DNA of 64,000 bases, taken from the NCBI RefSeq assembly GCF_900099655.1, contig NZ_FNDC01000002.1, forward strand, positions 186,001 through 250,000, written 5' to 3'. The position numbers and the translations under genes were made by a program. Positions 42,206 through 49,953 of this stretch are shown in pieces. The notes beneath the pieces are model-generated. The model had not been told where the DNA came from, searched no databases, and saw nothing but the letters and a program-made list of their open reading frames with translations. Source of the stretch: Planococcus glaciei. GTDB taxonomy: Bacteria > Bacillota > Bacilli > Bacillales_A > Planococcaceae. The stretch's first letter is position 1, and each line of letters opens with the position of its first letter.

Positions 42206-42219
42206 ATGACAAGTGTCAT
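42206..42219 (+). promoter_or_regulatory. probable DesR operator upstream of des
   Basis: ATGACA-AG-TGTCAT. B. subtilis DesR binds related ATGACA/TGTCAT repeats in front of des (established knowledge). It lies about 25-45 bp upstream of a probable promoter (TTGCAT 42246-42251, GATAAG 42268-42273). The preceding gap also has an inverted GCTGCAGG (42101) / CCTGCAGC (42147). Confidence 0.7.
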
Positions 42220-42320
42220 ATATAAACCAGACGTTTATGCCTTTTTTGCATGTCCGATTTTTTTTATGATAAGGACAATAAGTTATCCGAGCGGAAAGAG
42301 CTCGTATAAGGAGGAAGAAC

Positions 42321-43343
42321 ATGAGCAGAGAAAAGACAGCCCAATTACGCAAGTTTGTAGCGCCGTTCGAAAAAGCGGATGTAAAAGCCAGTGTACGCCA
42401 ATTGGTGAACACGATTCCCCCATTCATTTTATTTTGGTTCCTGGCTTACCAGGCATTGGATGTATCCATTTGGTTAACAATCGCTTTATCAGCAGTAGCT
42501 GCAGGATTCGTAATACGTACGTTCATCATTTTCCACGATTGCACGCACGGATCGTTCTTTAAGAACAAAAAAGCAAATGCAGTAGTCGGAACCATTACGG
42601 GGATTATGACTTTGTTTGCTTATGAAAAATGGAAACGCGAGCACTCGATCCACCACGCTTCAAGCGGAAATCTTGATAAGCGCGGAGTCGGCGACATCTG
42701 GGTTATGACAATTGAAGAGTATGTTGAGGCTTCTAAATGGGAACGTTTCAAATACCGCATGTACCGCAACCCTTTAGTAATGTTTGGGTTCGGACCATTA
42801 TTCCTAGTCTTGATCTCTAGCCGTTTCAACCGCAAAGATGCACGCAAAAAAGAACGCAATAACACGTACTTGATCAACGTTTCTCTAGTGGTTATCTATT
42901 CATTGCTTATTTGGGCAATTGGCTGGCAGGCATTCTTGATCGTTCAAGGGTCAACAATGTTTATCGCCGGGGCATTAGGCATCTGGTTGTTCTATGTACA
43001 ACATACATTCGAAGATTCGTATTTTGAAGACGAAAGCGAATGGGATTATGTGAAAGCTGCAGTAGAAGGAAGTTCATATTACAAACTTCCACGAGTGCTT
43101 CAGTGGGTGACAGGAAACATCGGTTTCCACCATGTCCACCATTTAAGCCCGCGTGTTCCAAACTACAACTTGGAAAAAGCGCACGAGTCTACTCCACCGC
43201 TTCAACAAGCGACAACGATTACCATCAAATCAAGCCTTAAATCGTTGCGCTATAAAGTATACGATGCGAAAAACAAAACATTCGTTACGTTCGGCGACAT
43301 CAAACATTTGTTGAACGAAAACAAAATGCCGGCGCAACAATGA
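42321..43343 (+). CDS. des: acyl-lipid fatty acid desaturase Des
   Basis: 340 aa integral membrane di-iron desaturase. The three histidine boxes are HDCTH (72-76), HSIHH (108-112) and HHVHH (about 269-273), with hydrophobic stretches between. It introduces a double bond into membrane phospholipid acyl chains after cold shock. AAGGAGGAAGAAC precedes the ATG. A terminator at 43350 separates it from desKR, so read-through or a separate promoter must feed the kinase genes. Confidence 0.95.
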   Translation: MSREKTAQLRKFVAPFEKADVKASVRQLVNTIPPFILFWFLAYQALDVSIWLTIALSAVAAGFVIRTFIIFHDCTHGSFFKNKKANAVVGTITGIMTLFAYEKWKREHSIHHASSGNLDKRGVGDIWVMTIEEYVEASKWERFKYRMYRNPLVMFGFGPLFLVLISSRFNRKDARKKERNNTYLINVSLVVIYSLLIWAIGWQAFLIVQGSTMFIAGALGIWLFYVQHTFEDSYFEDESEWDYVKAAVEGSSYYKLPRVLQWVTGNIGFHHVHHLSPRVPNYNLEKAHESTPPLQQATTITIKSSLKSLRYKVYDAKNKTFVTFGDIKHLLNENKMPAQQ

Positions 43344-43349
43344 TTTGAG

Positions 43350-43380
43350 AAAAACCATTCCTTTGTGAATGGTTTTTTCT
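43350..43380 (+). terminator. terminator after des
   Basis: AAAACCATTC-ctttgt-GAATGGTTTT and a T-run, between des and desK. Confidence 0.88.
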
Positions 43381-43433
43381 TTTTGCCATTCTTTGGTATG
43401 ATGAAGAATAATAGGTGAATGGGGAGCGAAATT

Positions 43434-44570
43434 ATGCAAAGCTGGTATCAAATTTTTCCGAAAAACCCATGGCTCAGTTTGTATGCCTGGGTCATCTTCT
43501 GTATCTTGCCGTTCTTTTTCATTTTCAGATCTTCCTCGCCAGTAGAAATTGCAGCGGGAATCGCTTTATTGGTGCTGTTCTTCATTGCCTACCGGCTGTC
43601 TTTCATCTCCCGCACCGGCTTTATTTACGTGTGGATCAGCATTGAAATCGCCATCAATATCGGCATGACGTTCCTGTTCGGGTACGTTTATCTGGCGATT
43701 TTCCTGGCTTTTTTCATCGGCAATATACGCCATAAAGTCGGCTTCTTCATCGTTTACGGAATCCATATCGGTACGACCATATTAGCTGTGGTGCTTGGGT
43801 TGATCGAACACAGCTCTCTTTACGTTTCGCAGCTGCCGTTCATCGTGCTGAGTATCATCGGCGTCATCCTTCTGCCTTTTAATACCTATAACCGCAATAA
43901 GCGCGAAAAACTGGAAGGGCAGCTGGAAGATGCCAATAAACGGATTTCCCAGCTGATTGTTATTGAAGAGCGAGAGCGCATTGCGCGGGACTTGCACGAT
44001 ACGTTGGGGCAAAAGCTGTCACTAATCGGATTGAAAAGTGATTTGGCCGGCAAACTGATTCACCGGGATGCCGATGCCGCTTTGAATGAAATCAATGACA
44101 TTCGCCAAACCGCACGGACGGCTTTAAAAGAAGTCCGCGAACTGGTTTCCGATATGCGCGGAACGAAACTGGAAGACGAATTGCTGCGAATCCAGCAGAT
44201 TCTGAAAGCCGCTGAAATCGACTTTGTCCTGTACGGTTCACCTAAATTGGTCAATACGCCTTTGCTTGTGGAGAACGTTCTCAGCATGTGCTTAAAAGAG
44301 GCAGTAACGAACGTCGTCAAGCACAGCCAGGCGACGCGCTGCAGTGTTTTGATCAAACAAAAACCTGAAGAAGTGCTAGTGCAAGTGCAAGATGACGGCA
44401 TCGGTTTTGAAGGGAACAGCAAGCAGCGGGGAAATGGCCTGGCGGGCATGCGGGAACGACTGGAATTTGTCAACGGTAGCGTTGACATCCAGAAAATGGA
44501 CGGCACCACCTTGAACATTCGGGTGCCAAATGTGATTCTCTACAAGGAAAAAAAGGAGGAGCTAATATGA
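43434..44570 (+). CDS. desK: sensor histidine kinase DesK
   Basis: About 378 aa. Five TM segments lie between residues 12 and 150, the thermosensing part. A HisKA_3 domain follows with the phospho-acceptor His188 in ERIARDLHDTLGQ, the same number as in B. subtilis DesK. The HATPase region has DDGIGFEG and NGLAGMRERLE. It senses membrane thickness/fluidity and phosphorylates DesR. ATG 43434 follows GGGGAGCG. Overlaps desR by 4 bp. Confidence 0.95.
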   Translation: MQSWYQIFPKNPWLSLYAWVIFCILPFFFIFRSSSPVEIAAGIALLVLFFIAYRLSFISRTGFIYVWISIEIAINIGMTFLFGYVYLAIFLAFFIGNIRHKVGFFIVYGIHIGTTILAVVLGLIEHSSLYVSQLPFIVLSIIGVILLPFNTYNRNKREKLEGQLEDANKRISQLIVIEERERIARDLHDTLGQKLSLIGLKSDLAGKLIHRDADAALNEINDIRQTARTALKEVRELVSDMRGTKLEDELLRIQQILKAAEIDFVLYGSPKLVNTPLLVENVLSMCLKEAVTNVVKHSQATRCSVLIKQKPEEVLVQVQDDGIGFEGNSKQRGNGLAGMRERLEFVNGSVDIQKMDGTTLNIRVPNVILYKEKKEELI

Positions 44571-45166
44571 TTCGGATTGTCCTTGCCGAAGACCAGCGCA
44601 TGATGCTAGGAGCTCTGGGGTCTTTGCTCGATTTAGAAGAAGACATGGAAGTGGTCGGCAAAGCCGGAAACGGGGAAGAAGCAATTGCGCTGGTGGAAAA
44701 GCTTCAACCCGATATTGTCATTATGGACATTGAAATGCCTTTAAAAAGCGGGTTGGACGCAGCAGAGGCGTTGAAAGACTACCCGTGCAAGATTATTATT
44801 TTAACGACTTTTGCGCGTTCCGGCTATTTTGAGCGGGCGCGAAAGGCCGGCGTCAGCGGCTATCTGCTGAAAGACAGTCCGAGCGAGGATTTAGCGACTT
44901 CGATCCGGACCATTATGGACGGCCGCCGCATTTACGCACCGGAACTAGTGGACCTGGCATACGCCGATGCCAACCCCCTGACAGAGCGGGAAAGCCAAGT
45001 GATGGAACTGATTGCAGACGGCAAAAGCACTAAGGAAATTGCAAAAGAATTGTTCATCACAACCGGCACCGTCCGCAACTACATCTCGGTCATCCTGGAC
45101 AAACTCGAAGTAGGAAACCGCATCGAAGCCATTTCCAAATTCAAAGAAAAAGGCTGGTTTAAATAA
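44567..45166 (+). CDS. desR: response regulator DesR (NarL/FixJ family)
   Basis: 199 aa. Receiver domain with D9, D54 (VIMDIEMP) and K-site in GYLLKDSP, then LuxR-type HTH (LTERESQVMELIADGKSTKE... VRNYISVILDKLEV). Activates des on cold shock. 4-bp overlap with desK. The type-A repeat at 45167 begins directly after its TAA stop. Confidence 0.95.
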   Translation: MIRIVLAEDQRMMLGALGSLLDLEEDMEVVGKAGNGEEAIALVEKLQPDIVIMDIEMPLKSGLDAAEALKDYPCKIIILTTFARSGYFERARKAGVSGYLLKDSPSEDLATSIRTIMDGRRIYAPELVDLAYADANPLTERESQVMELIADGKSTKEIAKELFITTGTVRNYISVILDKLEVGNRIEAISKFKEKGWFK

Positions 45167-45290
45167 GAAAAGCGGAGGCGCCTGTCCAGCCCCGACAAGC
45201 GCTGGAGGATTTGAAAGCCATGGCGCTTTTCAGCCATGGATTCAAAGCCGAAGCGACCTCGAGGGGCTAGGCGCTGCAGCTGGACAATAA
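45167..45290. repeat. type-A structured repeat, copy 3
   Basis: Complete copy abutting the desR stop codon: GAAAAGCGGAGGCGCC ... GCTGGACAATAA. Apical stem AGCCATGGCGC / AGCCATGGATT as in copy 1. It is followed immediately by another copy. Confidence 0.85.
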
Positions 45291-45440
45291 GAAAAGCGGA
45301 GGCGCCTGTTCAGCCCCGACAAGCGCTGGAGGGCTTGAGGTTTAAGGCGTCTCTTTGCCTTAAACAACAAGACCGAAGCGACCTCGAGAGGCTGGCCGCC
45401 GAAGCTGGACAAAGAAAAGCGGAAGCGGCCAAGCTAGCCT
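45291..45440. repeat. type-A structured repeat, copy 4, apical stem replaced
   Basis: Same outer arms (GCGCCTGTTCAGCCCCGACA; GACCTCGAGAGGC), but the apical stem is GTTTAAGGC-N8-GCCTTAAAC instead of CCATGGC...GCCATGG, so base pairing is kept with different letters. The 3' end runs into the start of another copy (GAAAAGCGGAAGCGGCC). Confidence 0.8.
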
Positions 45441-45450
45441 CTAAACCGCA

Positions 45451-45483
45451 AAAAAACCACTGTCGCGGACAGTGGTTTTTTGT
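45451..45483. terminator. bidirectional terminator
   Basis: AAAACCACTGTC-gcg-GACAGTGGTTTT with A and T runs; ends both the desKR/repeat unit and the minus-strand DUF2188 gene. Confidence 0.92.
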
Positions 45484-45490
45484 GGGCTGA

Positions 45491-45859
45491 TTATTCGTAT
45501 AAGGTTTCTTCAAGTGAACCGTCTTTAGTATAGATATGCAGTTCACCGTTGTTTTTGTTGGCGTACCGTTTGGCCTCGCCCATTAAATCTTCTTTTGTCT
45601 CTTCAATCAAGATGGCTTTTTTGCTGTCTTTCTTCTTAAGCTGCCAGCCTTCATCGTGCGCCCTGATTTCAAAAATCACTTTTTCTCCATCGTCTTCCAC
45701 GCTTTTGCGTGCCCGATCCAGGGCAATAGGAATGGCACGGCCTTCCTCATAACCGTCCCGCAACAGTGCATTGGCGATTTCAATTGCCTTATTTCTGACA
45801 GCAGGGTTCAAGTTTTTAAACGAATCCGGATAATCATTTTTGCTCCATGGCACAACCAT
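45491..45859 (-). CDS. DUF2188 / YdaT-like protein
   Basis: 122 aa, soluble, charged. The N-terminal PWSKNDYPDSFKNLNPAVRN and GYEEGRAIPIALDRAR blocks match the B. subtilis YdaT type, where similar proteins are general-stress proteins. The C-terminal part (EIRAHDEGWQLKKKDSKKAI... GELHIYTKDG) is the DUF2188 domain. CAAGGAGGCG precedes ATG 45859. Function unknown. Confidence 0.85.
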   Translation of the reverse strand: MVVPWSKNDYPDSFKNLNPAVRNKAIEIANALLRDGYEEGRAIPIALDRARKSVEDDGEKVIFEIRAHDEGWQLKKKDSKKAILIEETKEDLMGEAKRYANKNNGELHIYTKDGSLEETLYE

Positions 45860-45961
45860 CGCCTCCTTGATTTTCTTTTCCCCTTTCGCTTCCGGAATAA
45901 AACAAAATTTTTATGGTAAAAATTTTAGAAAATGGTACACTGAAAATCGGAGGTGGAGAGA

Positions 45962-47455
45962 ATGTCAGATTCAACATATCAAATTATTGCATTGGTTATT
46001 TACATGGCAGCCATGCTGTTTATCGGCTGGTATGCTTACCGAAAAACCGTTAACTTAACAGACTATATGTTAGGTGGACGGGGTCTTGGCGCAGCAGTTG
46101 GGGCATTGAGCGCAGGGGCAGCGGACATGTCCGGATGGCTCTTAATGGGATTGCCGGGGGCTATTTATGTAAGCGGATTAGTCGAATTCTGGATTGCAAT
46201 CGGTTTGACGATCGGAGCTTACTTAAACTGGTTCTTCGTAGCACCGCGTTTGCGGGTTTATTCTTTTGTTACAAGTGATTCGATTACAATTCCAAGTTTC
46301 TTGGAAAACCGTTTGAAAGATTCATCCCGCTTATTGCGGATTGTTTCTGGAGCAATTATTTTAATCTTTTTCACATTTTACGTATCTTCAGGAATGGTGG
46401 CCGGAGGAGTCTTTTTCGAAAGCTCATTTGGACTGGACTACCATCTTGGACTAGTAATCGTTTCCGGAGTCGTTGTTGCATATACTTTATTCGGTGGATT
46501 CCTGGCCGTTAGTTATACAGATGTGGTGCAGGGGCTTATGATGTTCTTAGCACTTATTCTTGTGCCAATCATTGGGGTATTTGCTACTGGCGGTTTTAGT
46601 GAAACCGCAGCAAGCATCCGTGAAGTGGATCCGGCATTGTTGAACTTCACAACAGGTGCTTCTCTAATTGGTATTATCTCGGCTGTGGCGTGGGGACTGG
46701 GCTACTTTGGTCAGCCGCATATCATTGTCCGTTTTATGGCAATCAGCACGTTGAAAGAAGTTCGCCAAGCACGACGGATCGGCATCAGCTGGATGATTTT
46801 GAGTCTTCTCGGAGCTGCCTCGACGGCACTGGTTGGGATTGCATATTTCCAACAAAACCCTGGCATGGAATTAGGAGATCCTGAAGGCGTCTTTATCGTC
46901 CTTGGTCAAATTTTCTTCCATCCATTGATTGCAGGGTTTATGCTGGCAGCAGTTCTGGCAGCTATCATGAGCACGATTTCTTCTCAGTTAATTGTAACTT
47001 CATCTGCATTGGTGGAAGACCTATACAAAATCGCGTTTAAAAAAGCGTCAACTGATAGACAGTATGTAACTCTAGGCCGTTTAGCGGTTTTGGTGATTTC
47101 TCTAATCGCGGCTGCCTTGGCATGGAAGCAAAATTCAACTATTCTTGACTTGGTAGCTTATGCTTGGGCCGGTTTCGGAGCTGCTTTTGGACCGTTAATT
47201 CTATTAGCTTTGTTCTGGCGCAAATTGACAACATGGGGTACTTTAGCCGGTATGATCGTTGGTGCCGCAACTGTCATCATCTGGGATAGCTTGGATGCTG
47301 AATTTGCTGTTAACCTTTACGAAATCATTCCAGGATTTATCTTATGTTTGATTGTGGCGGTAGTAGTAAGTTTATTCACTTACAAACCGAATGCACAAAT
47401 CGACAAAGAGTTTAACGAAACAGAACGCTTAATTAAAGAAAAACCAGCGAAATAA
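45962..47455 (+). CDS. putP: sodium/proline symporter PutP
   Basis: 497 aa, 13 TM helices of the SSS family. TDYMLGGRGLGAAVGALSAGAADMSGW is the Na+/proline-site TM2 region; EFWIAIGLTIGAYLNWF and GFLAVSYTDVVQGLMM also match PutP. Imports L-proline for catabolism or osmoprotection; the OpuE-type role is possible. GGAGG lies 8 nt before ATG 45962 (the GTG at 45953 overlaps that site). Single gene. Confidence 0.93.
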   Translation: MSDSTYQIIALVIYMAAMLFIGWYAYRKTVNLTDYMLGGRGLGAAVGALSAGAADMSGWLLMGLPGAIYVSGLVEFWIAIGLTIGAYLNWFFVAPRLRVYSFVTSDSITIPSFLENRLKDSSRLLRIVSGAIILIFFTFYVSSGMVAGGVFFESSFGLDYHLGLVIVSGVVVAYTLFGGFLAVSYTDVVQGLMMFLALILVPIIGVFATGGFSETAASIREVDPALLNFTTGASLIGIISAVAWGLGYFGQPHIIVRFMAISTLKEVRQARRIGISWMILSLLGAASTALVGIAYFQQNPGMELGDPEGVFIVLGQIFFHPLIAGFMLAAVLAAIMSTISSQLIVTSSALVEDLYKIAFKKASTDRQYVTLGRLAVLVISLIAAALAWKQNSTILDLVAYAWAGFGAAFGPLILLALFWRKLTTWGTLAGMIVGAATVIIWDSLDAEFAVNLYEIIPGFILCLIVAVVVSLFTYKPNAQIDKEFNETERLIKEKPAK

Positions 47456-47458
47456 GCA

Positions 47459-47500
47459 AAAGGCTTTAACCTCCTTTAAAGGGGGTTAAAGCCTTTTTTT
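47459..47500 (+). terminator. rho-independent terminator
   Basis: AAAGGCTTTAACCTCC-N5-GGGGTTAAAGCC and a long T-run. Confidence 0.9.
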
Positions 47501-47580
47501 ACGTAAAATCCTGCGGTTAAAGGAGATGCAACAAAGGATGGCGAACGTAGTAGGTGAACCCATTCAGAAAGAGGTGCTGT

Positions 47581-48303
47581 ATGTTTTTGGATCATATTGT
47601 TCATTTTATCGATAGGAAACCACAGATAGCGGTTGAAGAGTGGAAGCGGCAAGGGATGCATGCGGCGATAGGCGGCCAGCATTTAAACTGGGGCACCCAC
47701 AATGCGCTCTTCTACACAAAAGACAGCTATATCGAATGGCTCGCTGTCGAAAAGCCGGAAATTGCAGAAGCAGCGGACCACCCGCTGACGAAACTGCTGC
47801 TGCATGACAAAACCGGCTTCGGCACCATTTGCCTGCGTACAGAGTCGATTGAAGAACTCGACAACCGGTTGAAAAGTGAAGGATTTGAAACTTCCGGCGT
47901 GCTGGATGCGGAACGCAGAACCGATACGGGCGAATTGATTCAATGGAAGATGCTGTTCATACAAGAAGAAGCGGCCGGTCAATTGCCGGCGCCGTTTTTT
48001 ATTGAATGGCAGGAAAGCGATGAGCAGCGTTATGAGGGGCTGCGGAAAAGAGGGGCAATTGCGGCGGCAAATGAAGAGCTGGCAATCGAGCGGCTTGTGT
48101 TTGGCGTCAATGACCCGGAAGCTGCTGAAGGCAAGTGGCGCAAAGTTTTGGGCGGTTCTCTGGAATTGCCGAATTGTCGATTGGAGTTCAAACGCACCGA
48201 AGGGGTAAAAGAGCGTCTGGAAGAAGTGCATTTTATGAATGGACATAAAAGGCTATCTTTTGAAGACGGGGTTTATTACCTGCCAAAACTCGGGAACATA
48301 TAG
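47581..48303 (+). CDS. VOC family (glyoxalase-like domain) protein
   Basis: 240 aa. N-terminal FLDHIVHFIDRKPQIAVEEWKRQGMHAAIGGQHLNWGTHNALFY with a His-rich metal-site pattern, as in the PF13468 glyoxalase-like family. Second half (about 165-240) is a possible second VOC module. Substrate unknown. AGAGGTG precedes ATG 47581. Followed by a small terminator. Confidence 0.82.
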   Translation: MFLDHIVHFIDRKPQIAVEEWKRQGMHAAIGGQHLNWGTHNALFYTKDSYIEWLAVEKPEIAEAADHPLTKLLLHDKTGFGTICLRTESIEELDNRLKSEGFETSGVLDAERRTDTGELIQWKMLFIQEEAAGQLPAPFFIEWQESDEQRYEGLRKRGAIAAANEELAIERLVFGVNDPEAAEGKWRKVLGGSLELPNCRLEFKRTEGVKERLEEVHFMNGHKRLSFEDGVYYLPKLGNI

Positions 48304-48338
48304 GATAATAGGTAAATAAGCTGCCGGAATTTTGAAAG

Positions 48339-48366
48339 GAGAGTATCCTACTCTTCTTTTTTGTCA
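48339..48366 (+). terminator. terminator
   Basis: AGGAGAGTA-tcc-TACTCTTCT then TTTTTG, one mismatched pair. Confidence 0.65.
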
Positions 48367-48409
48367 TGGGACGCAAAAGATTCCCTTTACGGTACAAGGA
48401 GGAAAATAA

Positions 48410-49681
48410 ATGGATGTCTTAATAGAAAAAGCAATTTTAGTAGGCGTTCAGCTGCAGAAAGATTTGCATTTTGAATACGAATTGGAAGAACTGCGCAATT
48501 TAGCGGAAGCGTGCAACGTAGGCGTGGTTGGGGAAGTGTACCAGAATTTGGAACGCATCAATCCCTCGCATTATGTAGGGAAAGGGAAAGTCGAGGAAAT
48601 CAAAGCTTTTTATGAAGAAGCAGATGCCAATTTAATCATTTTCAATGATGAATTGTCCCCATCCCAAATCCGCAACCTGGAAGAAGATCTGGAATGCAAA
48701 GTCATCGACCGGACCATGCTGATTTTGGATATTTTCTCGCGCCGCGCCAAAACACGGGAAGCGCAAGTCCAAGTGGAATTAGCCCAGCTTCAATATATGC
48801 TGCCGCGGCTCGTGGGGCTGCGTGCCTCTCTTGGGCGGCAAGGCGGTAGTACGGGAGGCGGTCTCGCCAACCGTGGTGCCGGTGAAACAAAACTGGAACT
48901 CGACCGCCGGAAAATCGAAGAGCAATTGTCCAAACTCAACCGTGAATTGGAACAGATCCGGGCACAGCGCACAACCCAGCGGAAGCAGCGGACGAAAACG
49001 GGAATGCCCGTCGTGTCGCTCGTCGGCTATACGAACGCCGGCAAATCCACCATCATGAATGGTTTATTGACAAAGTCCGGGCAGGATCAGGAAAAGCAAG
49101 TGTTTGAAAAAGACATGCTGTTTGCTACGCTCGATACATCCGTGCGCCAAATTCGCCTGGAAGACAATAAAAACTTTTTGCTGACGGATACGGTCGGCTT
49201 TGTCAGCAAGCTGCCGCATCATTTGGTGCGGGCATTCCGCTCAACTTTGGAAGAAGCACGCAACGCCGACCTTTTGCTGCATGTAGTGGATGTATCCAAT
49301 GAGGAATACCGGTACATGATGGATGTGACAAACTCAACTTTGCATGAAGTTGGAGTGGAAGATGTGCCGACCGTCTTTGTATACAACAAAGCGGATCTGG
49401 CAGGAATTCCCCATCCGAAAGTGAAGCAGGGAGAATTGTGGATTTCGGCAAAAGAAGGCGTGGGCCTGGATGAATTGCTGGACATGATCAAACAGCATAT
49501 TTTCTCGGAATACGTCACATGCCGCATGATTATTCCTTTCGAGCGCGGAGACGTAGTCGCGTATTTAAATGATTCTGCGACCATTTTGGAGACGCAATAC
49601 GAAGAAGAGGGCACGTTGATGAAAGTGGAACTCGGCCAGGCGGATTACGATCGCTTTGAGCAATATGTAATCGGCAGGTAA
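48410..49681 (+). CDS. hflX: ribosome-associated GTPase HflX
   Basis: 423 aa. The N-terminal HflX domain ends with the glycine-rich GRQGGSTGGGLANRGAGETKLELDRR. A coiled helical linker (EEQLSKLNRELEQIRAQRTTQ) follows, then the G domain with G1 VGYTNAGKST (about 204-213), G3 DTVGF and G4 NKAD. HflX splits stalled or hibernating 70S ribosomes. AAGGAGGAAAATAA precedes the ATG. Full length, followed by a terminator. Confidence 0.95.
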   Translation: MDVLIEKAILVGVQLQKDLHFEYELEELRNLAEACNVGVVGEVYQNLERINPSHYVGKGKVEEIKAFYEEADANLIIFNDELSPSQIRNLEEDLECKVIDRTMLILDIFSRRAKTREAQVQVELAQLQYMLPRLVGLRASLGRQGGSTGGGLANRGAGETKLELDRRKIEEQLSKLNRELEQIRAQRTTQRKQRTKTGMPVVSLVGYTNAGKSTIMNGLLTKSGQDQEKQVFEKDMLFATLDTSVRQIRLEDNKNFLLTDTVGFVSKLPHHLVRAFRSTLEEARNADLLLHVVDVSNEEYRYMMDVTNSTLHEVGVEDVPTVFVYNKADLAGIPHPKVKQGELWISAKEGVGLDELLDMIKQHIFSEYVTCRMIIPFERGDVVAYLNDSATILETQYEEEGTLMKVELGQADYDRFEQYVIGR

Positions 49682-49686
49682 TCAAA

Positions 49687-49734
49687 AACATGCTCGTCCA
49701 CCCATATTGATGGGAGTGGGCGAGCATGTTTTTT
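49687..49734 (+). terminator. rho-independent terminator
   Basis: ACATGCTCG-N-CCAC ... GTGGG-CGAGCATGT with a T-run. Confidence 0.85.
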
Positions 49735-49740
49735 AGGTTT

Positions 49741-49887
49741 TACGAGCAAGTTGCAGTGGATTATGAGCGACTTCGAGTGAAATACGAGCAACTTCGCACC
49801 GGATACGAGCGACTCTATATCATATACGAGCAACTTCGCACCGGATACGAGCGACTCTATATCATATACGAGCAACTTGCCCAGCTT
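49741..49887. repeat. 21-bp-period TACGAGC array (seven units)
   Basis: TA(C/T)GAGC cores at 49741, 49762, 49783, 49804, 49825, 49846 and 49867, all exactly 21 bp apart. Two consecutive 42-bp pairs are identical (AACTTCGCACCGGA / GACTCTATATCATA spacers), so the array grew by unit-pair duplication. It lies between two terminators of convergent genes. The minus-strand frame over it reads a seven-residue repeat only. Confidence 0.92.
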
Positions 49888-49915
49888 CCATCAGGTTACG
49901 CCCAATTACCCAAAC

Positions 49916-49947
49916 AAAAAGCCTGCCCGGTGCACTGGGCAGGCTTT
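49916..49947 (-). terminator. terminator of the ABC exporter gene
   Basis: Minus strand AAGCCTGCCC-N8-GGGCAGGCTT followed by TTTTG. Confidence 0.85.
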
Positions 49948-49953
49948 CCTCAT

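Noticed and set aside
49741..49887. Possible CRISPR array
   Set aside because: Conserved core is only 7-10 bp, period 21 bp, spacers repeat in pairs and no cas genes are near. Not CRISPR.
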